12,548 bases of DNA from WJLG01 sp964602485 (GCA_964602485.1 CAZRQU010000020.1:1-12548); one strand, 5' to 3'. Shown: positions 1 to 7,381, counted from the stretch's first letter. Notes: generated from the sequence alone by a model not told the origin. Made by a program: numbers and translations.

Positions 1-30
1 CCCCCTGGGGCCCTGACACACAAACAAAAA

Positions 31-48
31 ACAGGCCTTTTGGCCTGT
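31..48 (-). terminator. Rho-independent terminator after the tRNA cluster
   Basis: A perfect 7-bp stem (ACAGGCC/GGCCTGT) encloses a TTTT loop. Read on the minus strand it is followed by TTTTTTG. Outer CACAAACAAA/TTTGTTTGTG arms lengthen the hairpin. It lies 10 bases past the 3' end of the tRNA-Lys gene and probably ends the minus-strand tRNA transcript. Confidence 0.8.
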
Positions 49-57
49 CTTTGTTTG

Positions 58-130
58 TGCGCCCAGAGGGATTCGAACCCCCGACCGTTTGCTTAAGAGG
101 CAACTGCTCTACCAACTGAGCTATGAGCGC
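58..130 (-). tRNA. tRNA-Lys (anticodon CTT)
   Basis: On the minus strand the gene folds as a full cloverleaf. The 7-bp acceptor is GCGCTCA with TGGGCGC (one G-T pair). The D arm is GCTC/GAGC, the anticodon loop CTCTTAA gives anticodon CTT (reads AAG), and the T arm is GGGGG-TTCGAAT-CCCTC. The discriminator base is A and CCA is not encoded, so it must be added by nucleotidyltransferase. The bottom anticodon-stem pair is a mismatch. Confidence 0.93.
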
Positions 131-134
131 CTAG

Positions 135-208
135 TGGCTGGGGAGAGGCTTGAACTCTCGACCTCAACGTTATGAGTGTTGCGCTCTAACCAACTGAGCT
201 ACCCAGCC
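135..208 (-). tRNA. tRNA-Met (anticodon CAT), elongator type
   Basis: Minus-strand cloverleaf with a perfect 7-bp acceptor GGCTGGG/CCCAGCC, D arm GCTC/GAGC, anticodon loop CTCATAA (anticodon CAT) and T arm GAGAG-TTCAAGC-CTCTC. The three G-C pairs that mark initiator tRNA at the base of the anticodon stem are absent and the first acceptor pair is intact, so elongator Met is favoured. A tRNA-Ile2 with lysidine cannot be fully excluded. CCA is not encoded. It lies 4 bases upstream of tRNA-Lys. Confidence 0.9.
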
Positions 209-226
209 ATATTTTTGATCAACAAT

Positions 227-275
227 TTATCAATCTTCGATCTTCAATTGAAGTTTGAAGACTGAAGATTGATAA
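227..275. repeat. Long palindromic hairpin between two tRNA genes
   Basis: Perfect 12-base inverted arms (TTATCAATCTTC at 227-238, GAAGATTGATAA at 264-275) enclose a second palindrome, CTTCAATTGAAG, at 242-253. It fills the spacer between tRNA-Met and tRNA-Arg. It has no T-run, so it could be an RNA-processing signal or a dispersed palindrome rather than a terminator. Confidence 0.7.
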
Positions 276-284
276 TTGAATTCG

Positions 285-358
285 CGCATCCGGCAGGATT
301 CGAACCCACAACCCCTTGGTCCGAAGCCAAGTGCTCTATCCAGTTGAGCTACGGATGC
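285..358 (-). tRNA. tRNA-Arg (anticodon TCG)
   Basis: Minus-strand cloverleaf with a perfect acceptor GCATCCG/CGGATGC, D arm GCTC/GAGC, perfect anticodon stem CTTGG/CCAAG with loop CTTCGGA (anticodon TCG), and a T arm with TTCGAAT. The acceptor resembles that of well-known bacterial tRNA-Arg genes. The discriminator is G and CCA is not encoded. Confidence 0.93.
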
Positions 359-422
359 TTTTTTAAAAATCCTTACTTTCTATTATACATCGTTTCCAAC
401 TATCTACCTTAGAACAGTTGAG

Positions 423-460
423 TGCCGACGTAAAGTCGGCATCCCGACCTTGCGTCGGGA
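423..460. repeat. Two abutting hairpins with related stems
   Basis: Two adjacent perfect 7-bp hairpins, each with a 5-base loop: TGCCGAC/GTCGGCA at 423-441 and TCCCGAC/GTCGGGA at 442-460. They share the inner CCGAC/GTCGG and differ at the base. They lie in the 233-base gap between tRNA-Arg and HU, where I see no gene. They look like a dispersed intergenic repeat. Confidence 0.7.
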
Positions 461-536
461 CTATGGATGCTTACTTTGAAAAAAGATAACACACTTTTTC
501 CCCTTTTTCAACCTTTTAAAATATCCGCTATGAACC

Positions 537-570
537 AAAAGAGAGGACGGGATCTCCGCCTCCCTCTTTT
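537..570 (-). terminator. Probable terminator of the HU gene
   Basis: Imperfect inverted repeat with arms beginning AAAAGAG and ending CTCTTTT around a GATC centre. On the minus strand the stem is followed by TTTT. It lies 22 bases past the HU stop codon. Confidence 0.6.
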
Positions 571-591
571 CTATCTGAATATGATCGTGTA

Positions 592-951
592 TTACACTTC
601 GCTGTTATCCTGTCCCTCCTCCGCTTCTGATCCATGCTCTTCTGAAGGGGTTTCGCTCCCGGAATCAACTGAATCTTCTTTTAAAGAATCCTTCAATCTT
701 TTTCCGGTTCTGAACTTAGCCACTCTCACTTCCGGTATCTTTATCCTCTCGCTAGGATTCTGAGGATTAACACCGCCTCGAGCATACCTGACCATGGTTT
801 CAAAAGTTCCAAAACCGGTAATGCTCACCTCATCGCCTTTTTTCAACTGATCGATGATGATATCCACCATTGAATTCACCATATCTTCAGATTGTTTTTT
901 GCTAACACCTGTTTCCTGGGCGATTTTTTCTACTAGGCTTGCTTTGTTCAT
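592..951 (-). CDS. HU/IHF-family nucleoid DNA-binding protein with acidic tail
   Basis: A 119-aa histone-like DNA-bending protein. The N-terminal dimerisation helices (about 1-40) are followed by the family GFGTFE motif at 46-51. The DNA-contacting beta arm holds NP at 62-63, where Pro intercalates in family members, and the KIPEVRVAKFRTGKRLKDSL segment closes the fold at about 90. Normal HU ends there. This protein adds about 28 residues rich in Glu, Asp and Ser, which could compete with DNA or mediate protein contacts (inference). It lies 78 bases downstream of rny on the same strand, but the gap holds its own promoter candidate, and a terminator follows it. No clear Shine-Dalgarno precedes the ATG. 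Confidence 0.95.
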   Translation of the reverse strand: MNKASLVEKIAQETGVSKKQSEDMVNSMVDIIIDQLKKGDEVSITGFGTFETMVRYARGGVNPQNPSERIKIPEVRVAKFRTGKRLKDSLKEDSVDSGSETPSEEHGSEAEEGQDNSEV

Positions 952-980
952 ATTATTCCAATTTAATTTTCTTTACTTCA

Positions 981-1009
981 ATAATATAACAAAATGAAAT
1001 CTTTTGCAA
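981..1009 (-). promoter_or_regulatory. Candidate promoter for the HU gene
   Basis: On the minus strand TTGCAA (1004-1009) and TATTAT (981-986) are separated by exactly 17 bases, a sigma-70-like arrangement about 30 bases upstream of the HU start. This is sequence resemblance only. Confidence 0.5.
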
Positions 1010-1029
1010 TATTTGAGCAATTTAACCCC

Positions 1030-2544
1030 TTAGCGGGCATATTCAGTGACCCTGGTCTCCCTAATTATGTTAACTTTGATCTCGCCAGGATATTTCAATT
1101 CATCCTCTATCTTCTTAGCAACACTAGAAGCCAATTTATGAGCAGCCATATCGTCTATCTCTTCTGATCTAACAAAGATCCTCACTTCTCTGCCCGCCTG
1201 CAAAGCATATGATTTATCAACTCCCTCAAAAGAATTGGCTAAATTCTCCAACTCTTCCAATCTTTGCAAATATCTTTCATAAGTGTCGTTCCTAACTCCG
1301 GGTCTGGCAGCAGATATGGCATCAGCTACCTTCACTATCACTGACACTAGATCTCTAGGATGATCATCATGATGAGTTTCTATCGGGTTTATAATTTCCT
1401 GGGACAAACCGAACTTCTTGGCTATATCCCGTCCGATCTCCGGATGTGTTCCCTGTATCTCATGGTCGACGGCTTTTCCGATATCATGAAGCAAACCGGC
1501 TCTTTTAGCTAAAGGAACAGAGGCTCCAAGCTCTTCGGCCAACAGTCCGGACAGAATAGCGACTTCCACAGAATGCCTTAAAGCATTCTGTCCATAACTG
1601 GTCCTATATTTCAAACGTCCTAATATCTGAACCAGTTTATTATCAAAACCGGTAACACCCACTTCATAGATAGCCTCTTCTCCAGCCTTTTTAATATCTA
1701 AAGCCAACTCTTTCTTAGCTTTCTCTATGGCTTCCTCTATCTTGGTCGGATGGATGCGACCATCTTTTATCAAAGCATCCAAAGCCCTCTTGGCTACATG
1801 CCTTCTAATAGCCGAAAAGGCGGATATAGTGATCACATTTGGAGTATCATCCACTATTATCTCGACTCCGGCCAATTGTTCTATTACTTTTATATTCCTC
1901 CCTTCCCTACCAATAACTCGTCCTTTCATCTCGTCTGAAGGCAGGTCAACATTGGTAGTACAAATTTCCGGGGTGTAGGAAGAAACTATTCTTTGCATGG
2001 AGCTGGATATCAACTCTCTAGCTTTTTCCTCTACCTCTTCATCAGCTTTTGATTCCAATTTTCTCATTCTAGCCACAAGATCATCACTGGCATCGGTTTC
2101 TATTTTCTTAAAAACAGCCTCTCTGGCTTCTTCTTTGCTCATGCCCGAGATCTTTTGCAACTTGGCTACTTGCTGATCTTTTATTTGTTTTATCTTCTCT
2201 TTAGCCTCTTCAACTTTGTTTACTCGATCATATAGATCTTGTTGCTTCTCTTGAAGCTCTAGAAGTCTTTTGGAAAAAGCTGTTTCTTTTTGCTCTAATT
2301 TATTCTGCAAATTATTTATCTCGTTCCTTCTTCTTTTTTCCTCGTTCTTGGCGTCCTCAATGGTTTTTAAAGATTTATCCTGAGCTTTCAGAAGGATGTC
2401 CTTTTCCTTGGCTTTAGCCTCACTAACTATCTTTTCCGCTCTTTTTTCAGCACTGTCCACCTGAGAAGAAACCATTTTCCAACGCAAAAGATATCCCAAG
2501 AAAAAAACTCCCGCAGCTACAACCACATAAATAATATATTCCAT
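1030..2544 (-). CDS. rny: Ribonuclease Y
   Basis: A 504-aa membrane-anchored endoribonuclease that starts mRNA decay in bacteria lacking RNase E. One N-terminal transmembrane helix (about 3-20) is followed by a long charged coiled coil (about 28-185). The KH RNA-binding domain has GREG at 212-215. The HD phosphohydrolase domain has its first His near 324, the metal-binding HD pair at 353-354 (LLHDIGKAVDH) and HHDD near 391. Length and domain order are normal for the family. No Shine-Dalgarno is visible before the ATG. A 246-base gap separates it from the lipoprotein gene upstream, so co-transcription is uncertain. Confidence 0.97.
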   Translation of the reverse strand: MEYIIYVVVAAGVFFLGYLLRWKMVSSQVDSAEKRAEKIVSEAKAKEKDILLKAQDKSLKTIEDAKNEEKRRRNEINNLQNKLEQKETAFSKRLLELQEKQQDLYDRVNKVEEAKEKIKQIKDQQVAKLQKISGMSKEEAREAVFKKIETDASDDLVARMRKLESKADEEVEEKARELISSSMQRIVSSYTPEICTTNVDLPSDEMKGRVIGREGRNIKVIEQLAGVEIIVDDTPNVITISAFSAIRRHVAKRALDALIKDGRIHPTKIEEAIEKAKKELALDIKKAGEEAIYEVGVTGFDNKLVQILGRLKYRTSYGQNALRHSVEVAILSGLLAEELGASVPLAKRAGLLHDIGKAVDHEIQGTHPEIGRDIAKKFGLSQEIINPIETHHDDHPRDLVSVIVKVADAISAARPGVRNDTYERYLQRLEELENLANSFEGVDKSYALQAGREVRIFVRSEEIDDMAAHKLASSVAKKIEDELKYPGEIKVNIIRETRVTEYAR

Positions 2545-2790
2545 ATTTTTATGGTCTTGCTTTAGGAGTTATTTTTTAACGCAAATCAGAAAACAGCCAA
2601 ACTATTGATTGGACTAATTTTGAAGTATTTCGTATTTTAATATATCAAGATTCATTATCAACAAAATTAACAGTAACTTTGGCCAATATTGCTCAAAAAT
2701 TCCAAATCTCTCCTAAAACAAGCTCTTTTTTGCTTAATTATTATTCTTTCAAAACTATCCTAACACTGATTACAGATATTGTAAATAGTT

Positions 2791-3717
2791 CTAATTGCAG
2801 CTTCCGGCCGCGTCAGAAGATGCTTCTCCATAGCCGAATCCCGGTGAAGGAGTGGCGGTAGAAAGTTCTTCATTACATTCTTCCGGGGTTTCAGTGAAAT
2901 TATTACAGACAGTGTCCAAAAGTCCTTGCGGGCTTCTTTTACCGGCCTTAACCTTTTTACCGTTTATGACCAAAGTTGGCGATCCGCTGACCCCATATTT
3001 CTCGACAGACTCTCCGTCCACATCAAAAGCCGGAAATCTTCCGCTTTTCCAAGTACTCTTATCAGCGAACTTCTCTTTGACCTTATACTCTTTGTCGGTC
3101 TCCTCGACACATTTATCTATTTTACCAGTATCAACATTGGCTTTAGCCAAGCAACCGGTACTTACACCCTTATCCAAAAAACATTCCAGGTAGGTCATCA
3201 ACTTCTCTGGCTCTTCTTCTTGGATACAATACTGGGTCAATTGTTCATCTAACTCCTTTTCTCCGTGCATGGCGTATCCGCAGAATTTGAGATCGAAATC
3301 TATTTTATCACCCAAGGTATCCAAAACCGGCAACATGCCTTTCTCTATCTGGGTACCATAAGGACAATGGCTCATAACGAACAATTCAACCTTCGGCTTT
3401 TCCGCCTTGTTACCCTCCATATTATCTCCCTCAACGAAGAAATATTGGCCATCTTTGGAAATATATGACTCAAAAACTCCATTAGGAACTTTCACATTCA
3501 ATCTATAAACAGTTCCTTTGTCCTCCACTTCACCAATGGTCAAAGGCGGACTTCCGGCTCGGCCATAAGTGTCATTAAGATACTTTTCCGCTTTAGCCTT
3601 AGCCTCCTCCGGGCCGATGGCGTCATCCAAGCTAAAAGTAGAATTCTCTTCTTGGCTCTTTCCACAACCGGAAACGATCAAGGCCAAAAAAAGGATCAAA
3701 ATAATCGATTTTCTCAT
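2791..3717 (-). CDS. DsbA-like thioredoxin-fold lipoprotein with CPYG motif
   Basis: A 308-aa exported protein. Residues 1-17 form a signal peptide ending in a lipobox (VSGC), so Cys18 is probably lipidated and the protein tethered outside the membrane. A thioredoxin-fold domain starts near 108: the strand ELFVMSH leads into C118-P-Y-G121, and the cis-Pro loop is GSPTLVING (P247). Between them is a helical insert with Cys at 146, 164, 179, 189 and 203. Further cysteines are at 271, 281 and 307. The second active-site Cys of CXXC is replaced by Gly, which argues for a one-cysteine mechanism, or a partner Cys elsewhere in the chain. A role in extracytoplasmic disulfide chemistry is inferred. 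It is divergent from trxB. Confidence 0.85.
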   Translation of the reverse strand: MRKSIILILFLALIVSGCGKSQEENSTFSLDDAIGPEEAKAKAEKYLNDTYGRAGSPPLTIGEVEDKGTVYRLNVKVPNGVFESYISKDGQYFFVEGDNMEGNKAEKPKVELFVMSHCPYGTQIEKGMLPVLDTLGDKIDFDLKFCGYAMHGEKELDEQLTQYCIQEEEPEKLMTYLECFLDKGVSTGCLAKANVDTGKIDKCVEETDKEYKVKEKFADKSTWKSGRFPAFDVDGESVEKYGVSGSPTLVINGKKVKAGKRSPQGLLDTVCNNFTETPEECNEELSTATPSPGFGYGEASSDAAGSCN

Positions 3718-3902
3718 AATTTTGTAATTTTTATTAAGTTTTTATTAAGTGATCAAAGTTCTTTCATATTATCAAATAAGAACACCTCCGTCAAAGCAAG
3801 CAATATGCCAAAACCACGATAAAGAAAAAAAGTCAACATTGTAAGATCCGACAAAAAAATATACAATATGATTATATTATTAATCGCCTCATTGTTGCAT
3901 TA

Positions 3903-3930
3903 TTGAACTGCTTCATTGTTGTGCTATATA
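3903..3930 (+). promoter_or_regulatory. Candidate trxB promoter, nearly leaderless
   Basis: TTGAAC (3903-3908), a 16-base spacer and TATATA (3925-3930) lie only 9 bases before the ATG at 3940. Transcription would start within a few bases of the start codon, and there is no Shine-Dalgarno. The 222-base divergent region 3718-3939 also holds the upstream region of the Dsb-like gene. Confidence 0.5.
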
Positions 3931-3939
3931 AAGACTATT

Positions 3940-4887
3940 ATGTCATACGATACTATTATAATCGGATCCGGGCCGGCTGGAATGACTGCCGGGATCTACG
4001 CATCCAGACGCGAAATGAAAACCCTTCTTTTAGGAAGCCAGCTTGGCGGACAAATGATGTGGGCCTCGGAAATAGAGAATTATCCCGGATTTGCCAGCAT
4101 CAAGAATTTCGAGCTGATCAATAAAATGAAGGAGCATACCGAAGCTTCCGGTGTTGAAATGAAAACCGAAAAGGTCAAACGTATAGAAAAAGAAGGGGAT
4201 ATATTCAAAGTCTACACTGAAAATGAAACCTATGAAGCTAAAACAGTGATCGCCTGCTTAGGCGCTTCCCCAAGAAGACTGGCCATTCCGGGCGAAGAAG
4301 AATTCAAAGGTAAAGGCGTTACCTACTGCGCCAATTGCGACGGTCCTTTCTATAAAGATAAGGTGGTGGCCGTAGTTGGCGGAGGCAATAGCGCCCTGGA
4401 CGCCGCTGAAGTAATGGGTAAAATAGCCAAAAAGGTATACCTAATACATAGACGCGATGAATTCAAAGCTTTTGAAGCTTTGAAGAGTAAAGTAATGGAA
4501 AAGGATAATATAGAGTGCCTTCTAAGCTCAGAGGTAAAGGAAATAATGGGTGAAGGCAAGGTTAATAAGATAAAAGTTGTTAATAAAAAAAATGAAGAGG
4601 AAAAAGAAATAGAGATAGACGGCATTTTTATAGAGGTCGGACACATCGCCGAAGTGGACCTTATCAAGGACATGGTAAAAACCAACGATAGCAACGAAGT
4701 TGAAGTGGACGAAAAATGTGCCACCAAAACTCCAGGGCTTTACGCCGCCGGTGATATCACCCAAATACCTTACAAACAAATAACCATTGCCGCCGGCCAA
4801 GGCACCATCGCTGCTTTAGCCGCTTACCAGCATATTCAATTGAAAGAAGGTAAAGAAGCTAAGGTAATGGATCGCGGGCACCACTGA
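3940..4887 (+). CDS. trxB: Thioredoxin reductase (NADPH, FAD)
   Basis: A 315-aa low-molecular-weight flavoprotein disulfide reductase that passes electrons from NADPH through FAD to thioredoxin. The FAD motif GSGPAG is at 9-14. The redox pair is C130-A-N-C133-D-G, compared with the common CATCDG. The NADPH motif is GGGNSA (147-152) with HRRDEFKA at 170-177. The C-terminal FAD-contacting GDI is at 271-273. I chose the ATG at 3940 because family alignment begins at the following SYDTIIIG. A TTG at 3916 would add eight unlikely residues. A strong terminator follows. The divergent thiol-oxidoreductase lipoprotein suggests shared redox work, but the compartments differ and no thioredoxin gene is in the window. 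Confidence 0.96.
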   Translation: MSYDTIIIGSGPAGMTAGIYASRREMKTLLLGSQLGGQMMWASEIENYPGFASIKNFELINKMKEHTEASGVEMKTEKVKRIEKEGDIFKVYTENETYEAKTVIACLGASPRRLAIPGEEEFKGKGVTYCANCDGPFYKDKVVAVVGGGNSALDAAEVMGKIAKKVYLIHRRDEFKAFEALKSKVMEKDNIECLLSSEVKEIMGEGKVNKIKVVNKKNEEEKEIEIDGIFIEVGHIAEVDLIKDMVKTNDSNEVEVDEKCATKTPGLYAAGDITQIPYKQITIAAGQGTIAALAAYQHIQLKEGKEAKVMDRGHH

Positions 4888-4924
4888 AAACAAATTACAA
4901 AGTTCAAATAGCAAATATCAAAAC

Positions 4925-4978
4925 CGCCCCGCATCATTTTTGAAAAACTTTCCAAAAATGATGCGGGGCGATTTTTTT
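4925..4978 (+). terminator. Strong rho-independent terminator of trxB
   Basis: A perfect 18-bp stem (arms 4925-4942 and 4953-4970, starting CGCCCCGCATC) has a 10-base loop. It is followed on the plus strand by A and seven T residues (4972-4978). It separates trxB from the convergent DUF5680 gene. Confidence 0.92.
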
Positions 4979-4990
4979 GAAAGAAGATTT

Positions 4991-5437
4991 TTAGATCGAT
5001 CCTCCGTGATAATCAAGCCTGTAAACCTCTTCTCCATCATAAAAGATCCTCTCAACACCTACAAATGAACGAATATCGCCATCAGACCTATCTACATATT
5101 CAAATTTTTCTTCTTTGAAATTCACCGGCCCTCTAAAAGGCCGACTTTCCTCAACCAAACGCATCGCGCTTTTAAGAAAATTATATATTTCCTCTTTTGG
5201 CACGTTATCCGAATGGATCCTGCCGAAATAATTCATACCCCACACCCTTTTATCACCTTGCCAAACTATCTCCTCTCCCATAAAAGGACCAGAACCATAA
5301 TATCGATCGCGATAAAAAAGATCACTGCTTTCAAAAGTGAGTTCTTTAGCGCCATCATCCAAAACTTTTTCATTCACCTCACCCTGACTGGCATAAGTGG
5401 CAACTTTAGCTTTAACAAGAAACTGACTCAGTTTCAT
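4991..5437 (-). CDS. DUF5680-family protein
   Basis: A 148-aa soluble protein without signal peptide or membrane segment. It has the pattern I associate with DUF5680: FLVKAKVATYASQGE near the start, then ELTFESSDLFYRDRYYGSGPFMGEEIVW, MNYFGRI, SRPFRGP and a closing YRLDYHGGSI. The family function is not known to me. Members occur alone or joined to helix-turn-helix domains, and this copy is the domain alone. The start has no Shine-Dalgarno. An ATTATA at 5450-5455 (TATAAT on the minus strand) lies 12 bases upstream, so a short leader is likely. It converges on trxB. Confidence 0.75.
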   Translation of the reverse strand: MKLSQFLVKAKVATYASQGEVNEKVLDDGAKELTFESSDLFYRDRYYGSGPFMGEEIVWQGDKRVWGMNYFGRIHSDNVPKEEIYNFLKSAMRLVEESRPFRGPVNFKEEKFEYVDRSDGDIRSFVGVERIFYDGEEVYRLDYHGGSI

Positions 5438-5522
5438 AAAAAAATTTTAATTATATATAATTGCTCTTTAGGCGTTAGTCTACTGGCTGATGATCCAACA
5501 AAATAAAATACTTTTAGAAAGT

Positions 5523-5542
5523 GGGGAAACTTACGTCTCCCC
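5523..5542 (-). terminator. Possible weak terminator after the 89-aa gene
   Basis: An 8-bp stem with one mismatch (GGGGAAAC with GTCTCCCC, TTAC loop) lies 13 bases past the stop of the minus-strand gene at 5556-5825. It has no clean T-run, so it may only stabilise the mRNA 3' end. Confidence 0.45.
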
Positions 5543-5555
5543 ATATTGGAAGTAA

Positions 5556-5825
5556 TTAGCCTTTGGCCAAATTTCTTTGGTGGGCAACCTCCCTTCTGCG
5601 AAGAAGCTCAGTAAGGTACTTTTTTCTCTCTTGCTCCTTCATCTCGAACATTGCCGCAACGTTTATATCCAACGAATGATGAAATTCATCCTTGCGGATA
5701 TAAAGACGATGCCACCAAAGCAGAATATGCTTGTTCCAAATGCGCCGTTTGACCTTGCCTAGAAACGATCTTACATCAAACCACCAGACATAAAGGACTA
5801 TACGAAATTTTTCATGCCATTTCAT
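5556..5825 (-). CDS. Small basic Trp-rich protein of unknown function
   Basis: An 89-aa protein I do not recognise. The N-terminal half is rich in Trp, Arg and Lys (MKWHEKFRIVLYVWWFDVRSFLGKVKRRIW). The C-terminal third is a charged helix (MKEQERKKYLTELLRRREVAHQR). No clear membrane segment or signal peptide is visible, and amphipathic membrane or nucleic-acid contact is possible. It is credible as a gene because an excellent Shine-Dalgarno lies at the right distance from the ATG, the only strong one in the window. It is the last ordinary gene before the repeat-rich array. Confidence 0.75.
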   Translation of the reverse strand: MKWHEKFRIVLYVWWFDVRSFLGKVKRRIWNKHILLWWHRLYIRKDEFHHSLDINVAAMFEMKEQERKKYLTELLRRREVAHQRNLAKG

Positions 5826-5832
5826 AGCACAT

Positions 5833-5840
5833 CCCTCCTT
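5833..5840 (-). promoter_or_regulatory. Strong Shine-Dalgarno site of the 89-aa gene
   Basis: AAGGAGGG on the minus strand lies 7 bases before the ATG at 5825. Other starts in the window lack a comparable site, so this gene stands out. Confidence 0.85.
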
Positions 5841-5901
5841 TGTTAGATTTTACGAACTTCCTAAAAATATTTTATTTTAAAAAACAATATTTCAAATAAA
5901 C

Positions 5902-6068
5902 TTGTGTTTAGCGATCAGTTTGTTGCCCCGATCCCGCCTAAGCGGGTGGTAACAAATTTTGCATAATGTGGCGCTCTTGATCTGAAATGGACGGAGACCG
6001 AAGGAGCGAAGCGAAGAGAGAATAATGTACTAAAATAAAATGGAACAAAACGAAGGGATTTTAACGGA
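5902..6068. repeat. Degenerate hybrid hairpin module at the array's left end
   Basis: The stretch 5906-5945 (TTTAGCGATCAGTTTGTTG, then GATCCCGCCTAAGCGGG) matches the start of an M2 hairpin at 8421-8460. It then runs into the right arm of an M3 hairpin (AACAAATTTTGCATAA, 5951-5966). From 5962 an M1-like start (ATAATGTGGCGC) decays into a GAGCGAAGCG-rich stretch that reaches the aroB stop. Downstream of aroB there is no M4 hairpin like those after other array genes. This is the left edge of the array. Confidence 0.7.
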
Positions 6069-6070
6069 TC

Positions 6071-7153
6071 TTATTTACTAAACGGAAATGGCTCGCTTAA
6101 ACATTCTCTTACAAGAGTTTCATCTACACAAAAAGCAACCTGCCCATTTTCTTCTTTTACAGATCCTATTGATGTTGGAAGAATAAAGTACAATTTACCA
6201 TCTTTAGATTTTTTATCTTTTTTCATGATCTCGATCAACTTATCAATATTCCCCTCATATCTTATGGGAAGACCTGCCTTTTTGATAAGTTCATTTTGTC
6301 TATCTAAAGAGGCTCTATCCAATAATCCTAATTTTAAAGAGACCAACCCTTCATAAACCATCCCCAACCCAACAGCTTCGCCATGTGGAATTCTATATTC
6401 TTCAGCATTTTCAATAGCATGTCCTATTGTATGCCCATAATTCAAAATTTTTCTTAACTCACTTTCTTTTTCATCTTGTTCAATGATTTCACCTTTGATC
6501 TCACATGCTCTTTTAACAGTTTTGTTGAAAAAGTTTACATCTCTTGAAGAACAATTTTCTTCCAAGGATCTAAATAGTTCAGCATCCCTTATCATGCCAT
6601 ATTTTATGATTTCTGCAAGACCATTTCTGATCTCTTGCTCAGGGAGGGGTTTTAATGTTCCAACATCAATTATTACAGCCTTTGGCTGATGGAAACTGCC
6701 AAATAGATTTTTCCCTTCAGGAATATCAACTGCTGTTTTTCCACCTATACTACTATCTACTTGAGCCAAAAGGGTTGTAGGAATTTGAATATAATTTATT
6801 CCCCTCATATAGAACGAAGCAACATAGCCGGTAATATCTCCAACAACACCTCCTCCAAGAGCTAAAAGAGTAGAATTCCTATCAATTCCTCTTCTTGCCA
6901 ATTCTCTTCCTAAGTCTGTTGCGGTTTCGGGAGTTTTTGATCGTTCACCTGCGGGAAAATCTAATAACTCTGTTTCTAAACCTTGTTCTTTCAATGCTTT
7001 ATTGAAGTCTTCACCATATAAGCTCCTCACATTTGAATCTGTTATAACAATATATTTATTTCCAAATCTGGAAAAATCAGTTTTTAGCAGATCTCCTATA
7101 CAGATCTCAATATTGTAAGTTCTTTTCCCAAGATTTATTCTTACTTCTTTCAT
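6071..7153 (-). CDS. aroB: 3-dehydroquinate synthase
   Basis: A 360-aa enzyme that converts DAHP to 3-dehydroquinate, the second shikimate step, using NAD and a divalent metal. The NAD-binding glycine motif GGGVVGD is at 100-106. IPTTLLAQVDSSIGGKTAVD at 124-143 is the family signature. The metal ligands are E181 (GLAEIIKYG), H241 (NYGHTIGHAIE) and H257 (HGEAV), with catalytic H245. The 16-residue spacing of the two ligand His residues matches the family. All key residues are present, so it should be active. No other shikimate gene is in the window. It lies inside the repeat array, between the boundary module and hairpin M4f. A minus-strand TATAAT (7173-7178) lies 19 bases before the start. 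Confidence 0.95.
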   Translation of the reverse strand: MKEVRINLGKRTYNIEICIGDLLKTDFSRFGNKYIVITDSNVRSLYGEDFNKALKEQGLETELLDFPAGERSKTPETATDLGRELARRGIDRNSTLLALGGGVVGDITGYVASFYMRGINYIQIPTTLLAQVDSSIGGKTAVDIPEGKNLFGSFHQPKAVIIDVGTLKPLPEQEIRNGLAEIIKYGMIRDAELFRSLEENCSSRDVNFFNKTVKRACEIKGEIIEQDEKESELRKILNYGHTIGHAIENAEEYRIPHGEAVGLGMVYEGLVSLKLGLLDRASLDRQNELIKKAGLPIRYEGNIDKLIEIMKKDKKSKDGKLYFILPTSIGSVKEENGQVAFCVDETLVRECLSEPFPFSK

Positions 7154-7200
7154 AATTTATATGATATTCATTATTATAAGAAAAATGTTTTTTGAATTGC

Positions 7201-7302
7201 GTATAGCATTGCGCTTAAGAGAAGTAAATCCGAAGGATTTATTTCCTCGAAGGGCGTAGCGGAGCGGAGTGCAACGAAACGAAGTCTTAATCACTGTTAT
7301 GT
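7201..7302 (-). repeat. M4f: attC-like hairpin between DUF1653 gene and aroB
   Basis: The outer core is GTATAGC (7201-7207) on one side and GTTATGT (7296-7302) on the other. The stem is GCGCTTAAGA with TCTTAATCAC, which pair imperfectly (8 of 10). Inside is a perfect 7-bp hairpin, TAAATCC-GAA-GGATTTA (7225-7241), with a GAA triloop. The layout matches the other M4 elements but it is the most degenerate copy. Confidence 0.6.
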
Positions 7303-7360
7303 TTGTCACGAAGTGACCAAGGGATAGGTGCAACCGATTTTTGCGAAGCAAAAAATCCCG
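7303..7360. repeat. Two GAA-loop hairpins downstream of the DUF1653 gene
   Basis: One hairpin is TTGTCAC-GAA-GTGACCAA at about 7302-7320. The other is GATTTTTGC-GAA-GCAAAAAATC at about 7337-7358. They fill the space between M4f and the DUF1653 stop. They lack T-runs but could slow transcription on either strand. Confidence 0.6.
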
Positions 7361-7381
7361 CAGATTTTAGAAAAACCCACC

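Noticed and set aside
135..208. Initiator tRNA-fMet
   Set aside because: The anticodon stem lacks the three G-C pairs and the first acceptor pair is intact.
2580..2861. Plus-strand open frame without a good start, encoding a somewhat protein-like TIDWTNFEVFRILIYQ segment
   Set aside because: It has no ATG or Shine-Dalgarno, overlaps the end of the Dsb-like gene and matches no family I recognise. It could be a gene remnant but cannot be supported.
3916..3939. TTG start adding eight residues to trxB
   Set aside because: The family alignment and promoter position both favour the ATG at 3940.
4350..4800. Minus-strand open frames inside trxB
   Set aside because: They are antisense shadows of a well-supported enzyme gene.
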